NCBI GenBank assembly: GCA_030536615.1
Contig: JAUNPQ010000002.1
Location: forward strand, 22,643 to 86,642
Direction: 5' to 3'
DNA from: Bacteroidales bacterium
GTDB taxonomy: Bacteria > Bacteroidota > Bacteroidia > Bacteroidales > Muribaculaceae
DNA: 64,000 bases
The position numbers and the translations under genes are program-made. How positions within the stretch are numbered: position 1 is the stretch's first letter; each line of letters begins with the position of its first letter. Under the pieces are notes generated by a model. The model had not been told where the DNA came from, searched no databases, and saw only the letters and a program-made list of their open reading frames with translations. Positions 1 through 9,807 of the stretch are shown here, one piece after another.

Positions 1-314
1 GCCAGACAATGATAATCGGTGCAGCCCAAGCATCTCCGTCTGACCCGCATTCCGCACTGACAGACATTGAGATAAACGGCAGACCGGGGGTAGAGCATCT
101 TGCCGGCGGACTTGTTGACGGACCTGTGTACAGTTCCATCTTCAACTCGCTCAAAGGCGTGCATCTGCGGCATGATGACCATTTCGCTTCCTGGCAAGGA
201 GGGCGCGCCGTTTACCACGATGACTTCTCTGACTATTCCACCAACGAACCCACCATGGACGGCACTGCATCGCTCACCTACATGCTGGGACGTCTGGCCG
301 CCCAAAGCCGCTGA
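1..314 (+). CDS. Glycoside hydrolase family 9 (endoglucanase-like), 3' end only
   Basis: The reading frame is already open at the window edge (codons begin at base 3) and ends at the TGA at 312-314, so only about the last 104 residues are seen. The tail carries DDFSDYSTNEPTMDG, which matches the C-terminal D-Y-x-x-N-E region of GH9 enzymes, where the conserved Glu is the catalytic acid. GH9 enzymes are inverting beta-glucanases, usually secreted. The family call rests on this motif and the preceding GGLVDGPVY segment. The N-terminus, signal peptide and any accessory domain lie outside the window. It may relate to glucan use, like the locus at 38-53 kb, but the two are far apart. Confidence 0.75.
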   Translation, partial: QTMIIGAAQASPSDPHSALTDIEINGRPGVEHLAGGLVDGPVYSSIFNSLKGVHLRHDDHFASWQGGRAVYHDDFSDYSTNEPTMDGTASLTYMLGRLAAQSR

Positions 315-470
315 GCCGCCGCGGCGGCACCAGGACGCCCACAGCCCGATAACGTCCATCCGGCATCACCAAAAGCCTCCGGTGGCTCATAAAAGGTGAA
401 AAAGTTGTAAAATGGCCGGTTGCAGTCAAGTGTTTGGAAAAATTTGCGTAAATTCGCATTTCCAAGCATC

Positions 471-1136
471 ATGATTGAACTTGTTGACATATACAAGAGC
501 TATGGCGATGTGGAGGTTCTGCGCGGAGTGGATCTGTGCATAGAGCCTCACCGCGTCACCTGCATTGTGGGCCCAAGCGGCGCCGGCAAATCAACATTGC
601 TGCAGATACTCGGCACACTTGACAAAGCTGACCGTGGCCGCGTGCTCTACGACGGCGAGGATGTTGGCGCGCTCACAGACCGGCGCCTCTCCCGATTCCG
701 CAACAGTCACATAGGTTTTGTTTTCCAGATGCACCGGCTGCTGCCTGAGTTCACTCTTCAGGAGAATGTTGCCCTCCCGGCAATGATAGGAGGCACACCA
801 CGCGCTCAGGCCATGGACCGTGCAGCCGACCTGCTGCGCACAATGGGCCTCAGCGACCGGCTCACACATCGGCCCGCACAACTCAGCGGCGGAGAAGCCC
901 AACGCGGCGCCGTGGCACGCGCGCTTGTGAACAGGCCCATGGTTGTGCTTGCCGATGAGCCTTCAGGAAGTCTGGACTCGCACAACCGCGAGGAACTGCA
1001 CCGACTGTTCTTTGAACTCCGCGACACGCTTGGCACAACTTCCGTGATAGTGACTCACGACGAATCTCTTGCCGCTGACGCCGATGTCACAGTGCACATA
1101 GCAGACGGCACCATCATGTCACAAAAAAGAAAATAA
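471..1136 (+). CDS. lolD: ABC transporter ATP-binding protein, LolD/FtsE-like
   Basis: A 221-residue ABC ATPase of the size of LolD, the cytoplasmic ATPase that powers release of lipoproteins from the inner membrane for transfer to the outer membrane. Walker A is GPSGAGKST at residues 34-42, the signature is LSGGEAQRGAVARA and Walker B is VVLADEPSGSLD. The ATG at 471 (MIELVDIYKSYG) is chosen because the 17 extra residues of the longer frame lie in an AT-rich promoter-like stretch and look non-coding. No permease gene (LolC/E) is adjacent. FtsE and macrolide-exporter MacB ATPases are close relatives, so the exact substrate is inferred. Confidence 0.85.
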   Translation: MIELVDIYKSYGDVEVLRGVDLCIEPHRVTCIVGPSGAGKSTLLQILGTLDKADRGRVLYDGEDVGALTDRRLSRFRNSHIGFVFQMHRLLPEFTLQENVALPAMIGGTPRAQAMDRAADLLRTMGLSDRLTHRPAQLSGGEAQRGAVARALVNRPMVVLADEPSGSLDSHNREELHRLFFELRDTLGTTSVIVTHDESLAADADVTVHIADGTIMSQKRK

Positions 1137-1199
1137 AACAACAATATTTATACATAACATCCGTAATAATTGCCAATTCATTAAATAACATTGAAAAAT

Positions 1200-1907
1200 A
1201 TGACAAAAACACTCAGGAAACTCACATTGCTGACACTTGCATTCGCACTGGCAGCTGTTTCATTCACCGCCTGCAACGATGATGACAACAACATCCCGGA
1301 CAACGCTTTCACATACCGCATGGTCACCTTCGAGGCACAGAACGACAACGGAAGCGTCTTCACATATCAGGAAGGCGAATACACCCCTGTCATCACCCTT
1401 ACAGCCACACAACGCATTGACACCGAGAAAGTGAAGATCGGCCAGCGTCTGGTCATCGCCTACCGTGACGCATTTACCCCCGGAGATGCATCGGACGGCA
1501 ACATATCCCTTGTCGGCTACGTACCCGTACACAACGGAGTGCTGGAGCGCGGCACAAGCAACGACAGCGACGGCTTCCGCTCAAATATGGTTCAGATGGC
1601 CAGCGAGTGGATAACCGGCAAATGGCTGAACATAAACATGTCCGCCATACTGCGTTCCGAGCCCAAGTCATTCAGACTGGTGGCTGACGAGAGCACCCTC
1701 AACGAGGAATATCCCTCCGTCTACCTCCTTTTCCAGACGGATGATCAGGACCGCGGCACACTCAAGACCGTCTATGCCTCATTTGACATAGAATGGCTGT
1801 GGAGCGATGACAACCCCTGCAAAGGCTTCATCCTGAAAACGGCCAACCAGAACGGTCCGCATGACTTCCAGTTTGACAAACGACCCAAAATCACCCCTGC
1901 TGACTGA
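1200..1907 (+). CDS. NigD-like lipoprotein
   Basis: A 235-residue secreted protein. A type II signal peptide ends in SFTAC, making Cys25 the lipid-modified residue, followed by an Asp/Asn-rich stretch typical of surface-exposed Bacteroidetes lipoproteins. The body (QRLVIAYRDAF, then VYLLFQTDD) matches the NigD-like family, originally named from a nigrescin-associated protein and of unknown function. The ATG at 1200 is preferred over the TTG at 1191. It lies 63 bp after lolD and is followed by a strong stem-loop, so it may form a unit of its own or with lolD. Confidence 0.72.
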   Translation: MTKTLRKLTLLTLAFALAAVSFTACNDDDNNIPDNAFTYRMVTFEAQNDNGSVFTYQEGEYTPVITLTATQRIDTEKVKIGQRLVIAYRDAFTPGDASDGNISLVGYVPVHNGVLERGTSNDSDGFRSNMVQMASEWITGKWLNINMSAILRSEPKSFRLVADESTLNEEYPSVYLLFQTDDQDRGTLKTVYASFDIEWLWSDDNPCKGFILKTANQNGPHDFQFDKRPKITPAD

Positions 1908-1918
1908 CAAACGACCCC

Positions 1919-1943
1919 GCGGATGCCGGACACCGGCATCCGC
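1919..1943 (+). terminator. Stem-loop after the NigD-like gene
   Basis: An 11-bp perfect stem (1919-1929 with 1933-1943) and a 3-nt loop lie 11 bp after the lipoprotein stop codon. There is no real U-tract, so it may be a terminator, a processing site or an mRNA stabiliser. Confidence 0.5.
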
Positions 1944-1973
1944 ATAAACATAAAATCCCAAAAACAAACAGAA

Positions 1974-2273
1974 ATGGAAAACAAACAGAACGAGATCAAA
2001 ATAGAACTTACCCCCGAAGTTGCCGCCGGACACTACTCCAACCTGGCTGTCATAGCCCATTCAGCCGGCGAATTCTTTCTGGATTTCATAGCCGTATCTC
2101 CCAACATCCAGCAGGCCAAAGTGCAGACCCGCGTCATCATGACTCCGGAAAATGCCAAGAACCTGCTCTTCGCCCTGCGTGACAACCTCACAAAATATGA
2201 GAGCACATACGGCGAGATTGAGCGCAAACTTCCCAAGAACCCCACCGAAGGCAACAACGGCTTCACAGCCTGA
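1974..2273 (+). CDS. DUF3467 family protein
   Basis: A 99-residue soluble protein of a small family common in Bacteroidetes and of unknown function. Conserved-looking segments are YSNLAVIAHSAGEFFLDF and the C-terminal helix after MTPENAKNLLFAL. The ATG at 1974 is chosen because an upstream in-frame ATG lies inside the stem-loop at 1919-1943. It is followed 32 bp later by cysS and is probably co-transcribed with it. No catalytic motif is seen. Confidence 0.8.
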   Translation: MENKQNEIKIELTPEVAAGHYSNLAVIAHSAGEFFLDFIAVSPNIQQAKVQTRVIMTPENAKNLLFALRDNLTKYESTYGEIERKLPKNPTEGNNGFTA

Positions 2274-2305
2274 TCACCGCAGTCACCAGATCCCCCTGAC
2301 AGGCA

Positions 2306-3796
2306 ATGAAAGAACACAATCTCTGCATTTACAACTCCCTGAGCCGCGTCAAAGAAGCTTTCAGCCCCCTGCATCCCGGCATGGTAGGCATGTACGTCTG
2401 CGGACCGACAGTCTACGGTGACGGTCATCTGGGACACGCACGTCCGGCAATAACATTCGACGTTGTGGCCCGCTACCTGCGCCATCTCGGCTACAAAGTG
2501 CGCTACGTGCGCAACATCACAGACGTGGGCCATCTGGAGCACGATGCCGATGACGGCGAGGACAAAATAGCAAAAAAAGCACGTCTTGAACAGCTTGAGC
2601 CCATGGAAGTGGTGCAGTACTACCTGACACGCTACCACGACGCCATGCGTGCCCTCAATGTGCTGCCACCGTCCATAGAACCCCACGCATCCGGACACAT
2701 CATAGAGCAGATAGAGTATATCAAAACCATCCTTGACGCCGGATACGCCTACGTCAGCGAAGGCTCGGTATACTTCGATGTTCCCAAATTCAACGCCGAC
2801 CACGGCTACGGAAAACTCTCAGGGCGCAACATTGATGAACTGCTGGCCACAACACGCGCACTGGACGGTCAGGAACAGAAGCACAACCCGGCCGATTTCG
2901 CATTGTGGAAAAAAGCATCGCCCGAGCACATCATGCACTGGCCGTCACCCTGGAGCGAGGGATTTCCCGGATGGCATCTTGAATGCTCAACCATGAGCGA
3001 GAAATATCTTGGCGAGACATTTGACATACACGGAGGCGGCATGGACCTCAAGTTCCCGCATCACGAGTGCGAGATAGCCCAGTCAGTGGCTCATAACGGC
3101 CATCCCACCGTCAAGACATGGATGCACAACAACATGATCACCATCAACGGCAAGAAGATGGGCAAAAGCCTCGGCAACTTCATCACGCTCCAGGAGTTCT
3201 TCACAGGCTCACATCCGTTGCTGACACAGGCTTACACCCCGATGACCATCCGCTTCTTCATCCTCCAGGCACACTACCGCGGCACCGTTGACTTCAGCAA
3301 CGAAGCCCTGCAGAGCGCCGAAAAAGCCCTTGCGCGCATCACAGAGGGCGTGCGCCGTCTGGACGAGCTGAAGCCGGCGGAAACCCCTACAGTCACAGAT
3401 CAGGAAATAGCCGATCTCTGGAACAAATGCTACGAAGCCATGGACGACGACTTCAACACACCGGTGGTCATAGCACACCTGTTTGACGCATGCCGCATCA
3501 TCAACCAGATCAACGACGGCACCGCCACAGCATCAGCCGCACAGATAGACTCCCTGCGCTCACTGATGCAGACATTCCTGACTGACATCCTCGGCGTCAC
3601 CACTGCCCTCGGAGGCACAGACACCCGGACAGACCTCAAACCGTTCGAGGACGCCGTTGACCTTCTTCTGCAGGTGCGCTCCGACGCCAAAGCCCGCAAA
3701 GACTGGGCTACCAGTGACCTTATCCGCGACCGCCTGGCCGCCATAGGCTTTGACGTCAAAGACACCCGCCAAGGATATGAGTGGTCACTGAAATGA
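2306..3796 (+). CDS. cysS: Cysteinyl-tRNA synthetase
   Basis: Charges tRNA-Cys with cysteine in the cytoplasm. The 496-residue length is normal for CysRS. The class I signature HIGH appears as HLGH at residues 41-44, and the KMSKS loop as KMGKS at 284-288. Zn-site candidates are Cys32, the Cys of WHLECS and the His/Cys of HHEC. The C-terminal DALR-like and anticodon-binding part ends in RQGYEWSLK. The stop codon overlaps the start of the next gene in an ATGA, indicating translational coupling. Confidence 0.97.
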   Translation: MKEHNLCIYNSLSRVKEAFSPLHPGMVGMYVCGPTVYGDGHLGHARPAITFDVVARYLRHLGYKVRYVRNITDVGHLEHDADDGEDKIAKKARLEQLEPMEVVQYYLTRYHDAMRALNVLPPSIEPHASGHIIEQIEYIKTILDAGYAYVSEGSVYFDVPKFNADHGYGKLSGRNIDELLATTRALDGQEQKHNPADFALWKKASPEHIMHWPSPWSEGFPGWHLECSTMSEKYLGETFDIHGGGMDLKFPHHECEIAQSVAHNGHPTVKTWMHNNMITINGKKMGKSLGNFITLQEFFTGSHPLLTQAYTPMTIRFFILQAHYRGTVDFSNEALQSAEKALARITEGVRRLDELKPAETPTVTDQEIADLWNKCYEAMDDDFNTPVVIAHLFDACRIINQINDGTATASAAQIDSLRSLMQTFLTDILGVTTALGGTDTRTDLKPFEDAVDLLLQVRSDAKARKDWATSDLIRDRLAAIGFDVKDTRQGYEWSLK

Positions 3797-5211
3797 CCTG
3801 CGGCGAGTTCATTGAACGCGCCATAGAAGCGCTTCCCTACATCCCTAACGGCCAGCAATCAGCAGTGCTGGGCGCGTTGACGCGGTTCTGCTCCATGAAT
3901 GGCCGGGCGAACCGCGAACGCGTATTTGTGCTCAACGGATACGCCGGCACCGGAAAGACCAGCCTCATCGGCGCTCTGGTCAAGACACTGCGCTCTCTGT
4001 CAGTGCCCGTGGTGCTGATGGCGCCCACAGGCCGCGCCGCAAAAGTGTTCAGCGCCTATGCCGGTATGCGAGCCGGCACAATCCACCGCCGCATCTACCG
4101 GCACTCACTCAACGGCGAGCCTCCCGGCATGCAGACAAACAAAGAGAAAAACGCAATCTTCATCGTCGATGAAGCCTCGATGATCAGCGGCACCGATGAT
4201 GCCGGAGGCCAGAACCTGCTTGAAGATCTGCTGCAATACGTATATACCGGTGAGAACTGCCGCCTCATCCTTGTAGGTGACACAGCACAGTTGCCCCCGG
4301 TGGGATGCGAGACATCGCCGGCCATGGACACAGGAGTGCTCCACACCTACGGCCTTGCCGTCACCCATGCCACACTCACCGCCGTGGCCAGACAGGATGA
4401 ACTGTCCGGAATACTTGCCAACGCCACCCGCCAGCGACGGGCAATGCGCCTGTCTCCACTCCCGCAGCCACGGCTGGAGACCGATGGCTATGACGATGTA
4501 GCCGTCATATCCCCCGAAGAACTGGCCGACGTGCTGGCATCGGCCTATGCCCGGGCTGATGGCGTGGAAGACACCATTCTGGTGACACGCTCAAACCGCC
4601 GCGCCGTTGACTTCAACCGTGCCATACGCTCCCAGGTGCTCTATTACGAGGAAGAACTTGTACGCGGTGAACTGCTCATGGTTGCCAAAAACAACTACTA
4701 CTGGCAACGCGGCGTGAAAGGTCTTGACTTTGTGGCCAACGGTGACATCGTGCGCATTGAGCGCGTATACGGTACCGAGAACCGCTACGGATTCCGCTTT
4801 GCCGATGTCCGCGCCTGCCTGCCTGACTGCCCGGGCCCGGACAGCGAACCCGTGACATTCGACACCAAAATAATGCTCGAGACACTCTCGGCTGACACTC
4901 CCGCATTGTCCTCGGAACGTCTGCGTGCTCTCTACCAGGCCATTGCGTTGGAGACCATGCAGAACACAGAAGTGACATCCCGCTCCCTGTCAGCCATCCT
5001 CCGCAACAGCCCGTGGTGGAACGCCCTGCAAGTCAAATACGCCTATGCGGTGACATGCCACAAGGCACAGGGCGGACAATGGAATGACGTGGTGGTTGAC
5101 ATGGTGGGAATCGCACCCGATGCCATAGGCCTTGACTTCTACCGCTGGCTCTACACGGCTACCACACGCGCCCGGCGTCGCCTCTACTACCTGATGGCTG
5201 CTGCTGACTGA
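3793..5211 (+). CDS. RecD-like ATP-dependent DNA helicase (superfamily 1)
   Basis: A 472-residue P-loop helicase. Walker A is GYAGTGKTS at residues 49-57, Walker B is [10 protein letters not shown], and the C-terminal UvrD_C_2-type motif is [11 protein letters not shown] followed by YTATTRAR. It has the short architecture of stand-alone RecD-like or exonuclease V alpha-like helicases of Bacteroidetes, without a nuclease domain. The ATG at 3793 overlaps the cysS stop by 4 nt (ATGA), so it is preferred over the GTG at 3781. A role in DNA repair or recombination is inferred from family; the partner is unknown. Confidence 0.88.
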   Translation: MTCGEFIERAIEALPYIPNGQQSAVLGALTRFCSMNGRANRERVFVLNGYAGTGKTSLIGALVKTLRSLSVPVVLMAPTGRAAKVFSAYAGMRAGTIHRRIYRHSLNGEPPGMQTNKEKNAIFIVDEASMISGTDDAGGQNLLEDLLQYVYTGENCRLILVGDTAQLPPVGCETSPAMDTGVLHTYGLAVTHATLTAVARQDELSGILANATRQRRAMRLSPLPQPRLETDGYDDVAVISPEELADVLASAYARADGVEDTILVTRSNRRAVDFNRAIRSQVLYYEEELVRGELLMVAKNNYYWQRGVKGLDFVANGDIVRIERVYGTENRYGFRFADVRACLPDCPGPDSEPVTFDTKIMLETLSADTPALSSERLRALYQAIALETMQNTEVTSRSLSAILRNSPWWNALQVKYAYAVTCHKAQGGQWNDVVVDMVGIAPDAIGLDFYRWLYTATTRARRRLYYLMAAAD

Positions 5212-5352
5212 CGGCATACTCAACAACAGGACGCTCGGCTCTCCTATGAGGAGGAGGGAGGAGACGGGCCGTTACACTTATTAATGAAATCTTAGTTGAA
5301 CCTGCGTTGGAATCATAGCAGAATCAGCCAAAGAAAATATTTGTCGGAAAAC

Positions 5353-5383
5353 TTGGCAGTTATCAGGAAAAATCATAACTTTG
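5353..5383 (+). promoter_or_regulatory. Bacteroidetes-type promoter for yceD-rpmF
   Basis: TTG at 5353-5355 and TAACTTTG at 5376-5383 with a 20-nt spacer match the -33/-7 consensus of the primary sigma factor. Transcription should begin near 5388, leaving a leader of about 70 nt before the DUF177 gene. Confidence 0.75.
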
Positions 5384-5459
5384 CGAAGTTTTTTGGGCAA
5401 TGTCCAATGGGCGAGGTATGCTTCGCCCGTCGCGTTGTCACCATTGAGAATAAGAAATT

Positions 5460-6065
5460 ATGGGCAAATTCACAGAATTTCAGCTGCCACTCAAGAGCCT
5501 GCCTGCCGGAGAGCACCGCTACAACTATCATCTTGACAAGCGGTTCTTTGACAACATGGAGAGTGCCGATGTGCGCGATGCCGACATTGACGCCGCACTT
5601 ACCGTGGTGCACAAGAGTGACGTCTATGACCTCACCATGCACCTGACAGGCACCATTACCGTGCCCTGTGACCGGTGTCTGGATGACCTGGGACTGCCCG
5701 TGGACACCACATACCACATAATGGTAAAATACGGTGATGCCTACCGCGATGACTCCGACGAACTTCTGGAAATACCGGAATCCGAGAGCACACTCAACGT
5801 GGCATACATGCTCTATGACACCGCCTCGCTGGCCATCCCCATGAAACACGTCCACCCCATGGGCAAATGCAACCGCCAGATGAGCTCCGTGCTCAGAAAA
5901 CACCGGGCACACAGCGCCGATGACGCCGATGCCGAACTTGAGAACCGCCTTGTTGACGAGATGGACTCAATGGATGCGGTTTCCGAGATTCCCGCAGACC
6001 CCAGGTGGGACGCCCTCCGCGGACTTGGCTCCGGCAACACAGACACAGACGGTGACAGCGAATGA
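5460..6065 (+). CDS. yceD: YceD family protein (DUF177)
   Basis: A 201-residue protein of the YceD/DUF177 family, linked in other bacteria to 23S rRNA accumulation, with a CxxC pair at Cys70 and Cys73 (VPCDRCLDD). The position directly before rpmF is the conserved arrangement of this family and supports the call. The C-terminus is acidic and ends in a DADAELENR-type tail common in Bacteroidetes homologues. It is the first gene of the yceD-rpmF-fabH run behind a clear promoter. Confidence 0.9.
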   Translation: MGKFTEFQLPLKSLPAGEHRYNYHLDKRFFDNMESADVRDADIDAALTVVHKSDVYDLTMHLTGTITVPCDRCLDDLGLPVDTTYHIMVKYGDAYRDDSDELLEIPESESTLNVAYMLYDTASLAIPMKHVHPMGKCNRQMSSVLRKHRAHSADDADAELENRLVDEMDSMDAVSEIPADPRWDALRGLGSGNTDTDGDSE

Positions 6066-6131
6066 AAAAACGCAGACACATCACCGACAGAATATAACAA
6101 GTACAACAACGATAAAAACCAATAAAGAAAA

Positions 6132-6317
6132 ATGGCACATCCTAAACGCAAACAATCCAAGACACGTACGGCCAAACGCCGCACCCATGACAAGGCTGTG
6201 GAACCCACACTGGCTCTCTGCCCCAACTGCGGAGCCTGGCACATCTACCACACCGTATGCGGCGAATGCGGATACTACCGCGGACGTCAGGCCATAGTCA
6301 AAGACGCGGCTCTCTAA
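6132..6317 (+). CDS. rpmF: 50S ribosomal protein L32
   Basis: A 61-residue basic protein starting MAHPKRKQSKTRT, the L32 N-terminus. Two CxxC pairs (Cys30/Cys33 and Cys43/Cys46) form the zinc ribbon, so this is the zinc-containing form. It lies 66 bp after yceD and before fabH, a widespread bacterial gene order that couples ribosome and fatty-acid synthesis. Confidence 0.97.
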   Translation: MAHPKRKQSKTRTAKRRTHDKAVEPTLALCPNCGAWHIYHTVCGECGYYRGRQAIVKDAAL

Positions 6318-6368
6318 GGCCACGCAGCGTGCTCACACGCACAATATCCGCAGCAGCGAACCTGTAGG

Positions 6369-6384
6369 CCGTAAGGGCTTACGG
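6369..6384 (+). other. Stem-loop between rpmF and fabH
   Basis: A 6-bp stem, CCGTAA with TTACGG, and a GGGC loop in the 116-bp gap before fabH. No U-tract follows, so it is more likely a processing or attenuation structure than a full terminator. Confidence 0.3.
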
Positions 6385-6433
6385 GCGTTTGCTGTACATC
6401 AATAAATGCAACCCATTCACTTTATTCATACAA

Positions 6434-7417
6434 ATGACAAACGCCCGTATTTCCGGAATATCCTCCTATCTTCCCGATGACATACTCGACAACGATATGC
6501 TCTCAAAGATGGTGGAGACAAGTGACGAGTGGATCACCACACGTGTAGGCATCAAAGAACGCCGCATACTTCACAAACCGGTAGGTTCATCATATATGGG
6601 AATCATCGCCGTGCAGCGCCTTCTTGACAGCACCGGCATAAACCCCGATGACATTGATCTGCTCATCTGCCCCACTTCAAACCCAGACTACCGTTTCCCG
6701 TCCACAGCCTCCGTCATCATTCATGGCGCAGGACTCAACAATTGTTATGGCTACGACATTCAGGCGGCATGCGCAGGCTTCATTGTGGGCATGCAGGACG
6801 CCAACGGATATATCCGCTCGGGCCTTTACAAAAACATAATAGTTGTCTGCACAGAGAAAATGTCCTCGATGGTCAACTACGAGGACCGGCAGACATGCGC
6901 GCTGTTCGGTGACGGCGCCGCGGCCGTGCTTGTGCAGCCCACAGAAGAAGAAGGCATGGGCGTGCGCGATGCCGTGCTCCACGTTGACGGCAGCGGTCTG
7001 GAATACCTGGTGATGCCCGGCGGAGGCTCGGCACTGCCATTCTGCCAGGACGTGCTCGACAAAAAACAGCACCTCCTGTTCCAGGACGGCCGCCACGTCT
7101 ACAAACACGCCGTGACAGACATGCTCACATCGACACTCGATGTGATGAAGCGCAACAACCTGACCGTCGATGACATAACCTATCTGGTGCCCCATCAGGC
7201 CAACCTGAGGATCATCGAAGCCGTGGCTGACAAAGCCGGAGTGCCGATGGACAAAGTCCTTGTCAACATCCAGCACACCGGCAACACATCGGCAGCTTCA
7301 ATTCCCGTATGTCTTGACGAGTACAAACACATTCTCAAGAAAGGGGACAAGATCATACTCACCGCTTTCGGAGCCGGATTCACATGGGGAGCCATGTATC
7401 TGGTATGGGACATGTGA
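6434..7417 (+). CDS. fabH: 3-oxoacyl-ACP synthase III (KAS III)
   Basis: Condenses acyl-CoA with malonyl-ACP to start fatty-acid synthesis. The 327-residue protein has the Cys-His-Asn triad of FabH: Cys113 (IQAACAGF), His254 (VPHQANLR) and Asn284 (HTGNTSAA). The ATG at 6434 gives the normal N-terminus (MTNARISGISSYLP); a longer frame from 6389 would add 15 residues with no family match. It follows rpmF, as in many bacteria, and is closed by a terminator at 7482. Confidence 0.95.
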   Translation: MTNARISGISSYLPDDILDNDMLSKMVETSDEWITTRVGIKERRILHKPVGSSYMGIIAVQRLLDSTGINPDDIDLLICPTSNPDYRFPSTASVIIHGAGLNNCYGYDIQAACAGFIVGMQDANGYIRSGLYKNIIVVCTEKMSSMVNYEDRQTCALFGDGAAAVLVQPTEEEGMGVRDAVLHVDGSGLEYLVMPGGGSALPFCQDVLDKKQHLLFQDGRHVYKHAVTDMLTSTLDVMKRNNLTVDDITYLVPHQANLRIIEAVADKAGVPMDKVLVNIQHTGNTSAASIPVCLDEYKHILKKGDKIILTAFGAGFTWGAMYLVWDM

Positions 7418-7481
7418 TGCCGACCCACGGCCGTTGCATAATTTCCCACTCCGGTCATGCAGATGACAGAAATTTTTACGG

Positions 7482-7514
7482 CAATAGCATCTTTTGGGGT
7501 GCTATTGTTGTTTT
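7482..7514 (+). terminator. Rho-independent terminator after fabH
   Basis: An 8-bp stem (7482-7489 with 7500-7507) and a 10-nt loop, followed by TTGTTTT. It separates the yceD-rpmF-fabH unit from era. Confidence 0.7.
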
Positions 7515-7547
7515 AATAGCGGATACATAACTTAAAAACACAAAGAC

Positions 7548-8438
7548 ATGGGCATACAGCATAAAGCAGGTTTTGTCAATATAGTTGGCAATCCCAACGT
7601 AGGAAAATCAACACTGATGAATGACCTGGTGGGAGAACGCATGAGTATAATAACCTCAAAGGCACAGACCACCCGCCACCGCATAATGGGCATAGTAAAC
7701 ACCGATGACTACCAGATTGTGTTCTCTGACACCCCGGGAGTCCTGTCACCGAAATACAAGCTTCAGGAAAGCATGCTCAGCCAGAGCGAAGGCGCGCTCA
7801 CTGATGCCGATGTCCTTGTCTATGTCACAGACGTGGTTGAGGACCCGCAGAAAAACGCCGCTTTCCTTGCAAAAGTGGCTGCCGAAAAAATTCCCGTACT
7901 GTTGGTCATCAACAAAATAGATCTGGTGAAAGACCAGATCCAGCTTGAAGAAATAGTTGACCGCTGGCGCGGCATACTCCCTGCCGCAGAGATCTTCCCG
8001 ACATCGGCCAAAGAGCACTTCAACGTCAGCAACCTGATGACGCGCATAGTGGAGCTGCTCCCCGAGCACGCCCCGTACTTCGGCAAAGACGCGCTGACAG
8101 ACAAACCCGCCCGGTTCTTTGTCACTGAAATCATCCGCGAGAAAATCCTGCTCAACTACGACAAAGAAATTCCATACTCAACGGAAGTCATAGTTGAGAA
8201 ATTTGACGAGAAAGAGAACGCCATACACATAATGGCCGTGATCTACGTGGAACGCGACTCCCAGAAAGGAATACTCATAGGCCACGGAGGCAAGATGCTC
8301 AAACGCGTGGGCACCGAGGCACGCAAGGACATAGAGACATTCTTTGGCAAAAGCGTATTCCTTGAAATGTTTGTGAAAGTGGAGGCCAACTGGCGCAACC
8401 GCGAGAACAAACTGCGCGAATTCGGCTATATGGAATGA
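7548..8438 (+). CDS. era: GTPase Era
   Basis: A 296-residue GTPase that binds 16S rRNA and acts in 30S ribosome maturation. G1 is GNPNVGKS at residues 14-21, the switch region has SKAQTTRH, G3 is DTPG and G4 is NKID. The C-terminal KH domain includes the GHGGKMLKRVG motif. It stands directly before der, another ribosome-assembly GTPase, with a 49-bp gap. Confidence 0.97.
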   Translation: MGIQHKAGFVNIVGNPNVGKSTLMNDLVGERMSIITSKAQTTRHRIMGIVNTDDYQIVFSDTPGVLSPKYKLQESMLSQSEGALTDADVLVYVTDVVEDPQKNAAFLAKVAAEKIPVLLVINKIDLVKDQIQLEEIVDRWRGILPAAEIFPTSAKEHFNVSNLMTRIVELLPEHAPYFGKDALTDKPARFFVTEIIREKILLNYDKEIPYSTEVIVEKFDEKENAIHIMAVIYVERDSQKGILIGHGGKMLKRVGTEARKDIETFFGKSVFLEMFVKVEANWRNRENKLREFGYME

Positions 8439-8487
8439 CCTCCGGCCGGAGCCAAACAAGCATAACTACAAAACATAAACACTGACA

Positions 8488-9807
8488 ATGTCACAATTAG
8501 TAGCTATAGTAGGACGGCCCAATGTGGGCAAATCAACACTTTTCAACCGTCTGACCCAGACACGTACAGCCATCGTGGACCCCACAGCCGGCACCACACG
8601 TGACCGCCAGTACGGCAAAGTCGACTGGAACGGCAAAGAGTTCAGCATAGTGGATACCGGCGGATGGGTGGTCAACAGCGAAGACATCTTTGAGAGCGAG
8701 ATAAACAAACAGGTGGAACTTGCCATAGAGCAGGCCGACGAGATTCTTTTCGTGGTTGATTCCACCAACGGGGTCACCGACCTTGATGACCATGTTGCCG
8801 AGATTCTGCGCAAAAGCAAAAAACCGGTGATACTGATCGCCAACAAGGTAGACTCAAACGAGTGGCTCTATAACGTTCCTGAATTCTACAGTCTGGGTCT
8901 GGGCGATCCCTACCCTGTCTCGGCGGTAAACGGATATGGCACGGGAGACCTCCTTGACGAGGTTGTCAAGAAACTTCCCGAGCGTGACAGCGACGAGGAA
9001 GCACACCTGGACAACATCCCCCGCTTTGCCATCGTAGGGCGTCCAAATGCAGGCAAATCAAGCCTCATAAACTCATTCATCGGCGAAGACCGCCATATAG
9101 TCACAGACGTGGCAGGCACCACGCGCGACTCCATCTACACCCGCTACAACAAATTCGGCTTTGACTTCTATCTGGTTGACACCGCCGGCATACGCAAGAA
9201 GAACAAAGTCAATGAAAACATTGAATACTATTCGGTGATCCGCTCCATACGCGCCATTGAGGGAAGCGATGTCTGCATCCTGATGATTGACGCCTTGCGC
9301 GGGATAGAGGCCCAGGACGTCAACATCTTCTCGCTGATACAGCGCAACCGCAAAGGCCTGGTGGTGGTGGTCAACAAATGGGATCTTGTAGAGGACAAGA
9401 GCACAGCCGCCATGCGCCATTATGAGGAAGCCATCCGCAACCGTTTCGCTCCGTTCACGGATTTTCCCATAATCTTCAGCTCCGCACTCACCAAACAACG
9501 CATATTCAAAGTGCTTGAAACCGCCGTGCAGGTATATGAGAACCGCAAACGCACTGTGCCCACCTCACAGCTAAACACATACATGCAGGAGGTGATAAGC
9601 GCCTATCCTCCTCCATCAAACAAGGGGAAATATATAAAGATCAAATATATAACCATGCTCAAAGGAGCGCAGGTCCCCACATTCATATTTTTCTGCAACC
9701 TGCCCCAATGGGTCAAAGAACCATACAGACGCTATCTTGAGAACAAGATACGCGACAAATGGGACTTCTGCGGCACGCCCATAAACATATTCATGCGCGA
9801 GAAATAA
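8488..9807 (+). CDS. der: GTPase Der (EngA)
   Basis: A 439-residue protein with two tandem GTPase domains, the hallmark of Der, which acts in 50S assembly. The first G1 is GRPNVGKST (from residue 9) and the second is GRPNAGKSS (184-192). Each is followed by DTGG or DTAG and by NKVD or NKWD. A KH-like C-terminal domain follows. Its TAA stop shares one base with the ATG of the next gene (TAATG). Confidence 0.97.
   Translation: MSQLVAIVGRPNVGKSTLFNRLTQTRTAIVDPTAGTTRDRQYGKVDWNGKEFSIVDTGGWVVNSEDIFESEINKQVELAIEQADEILFVVDSTNGVTDLDDHVAEILRKSKKPVILIANKVDSNEWLYNVPEFYSLGLGDPYPVSAVNGYGTGDLLDEVVKKLPERDSDEEAHLDNIPRFAIVGRPNAGKSSLINSFIGEDRHIVTDVAGTTRDSIYTRYNKFGFDFYLVDTAGIRKKNKVNENIEYYSVIRSIRAIEGSDVCILMIDALRGIEAQDVNIFSLIQRNRKGLVVVVNKWDLVEDKSTAAMRHYEEAIRNRFAPFTDFPIIFSSALTKQRIFKVLETAVQVYENRKRTVPTSQLNTYMQEVISAYPPPSNKGKYIKIKYITMLKGAQVPTFIFFCNLPQWVKEPYRRYLENKIRDKWDFCGTPINIFMREK

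Noticed and set aside
441-456. Possible promoter before lolD (TAAATTCG at 449-456)
   Set aside because: One mismatch in the -7 box and no TTG at 19-21 bases upstream, so not listed as a feature.
2033-2803. 256-residue minus-strand frame over DUF3467 and cysS
   Set aside because: It is antisense to two clear genes and its composition is that of a shadow frame.
5373-5912. 179-residue minus-strand frame over yceD
   Set aside because: It runs through the yceD promoter and coding region; yceD has conserved context with rpmF.
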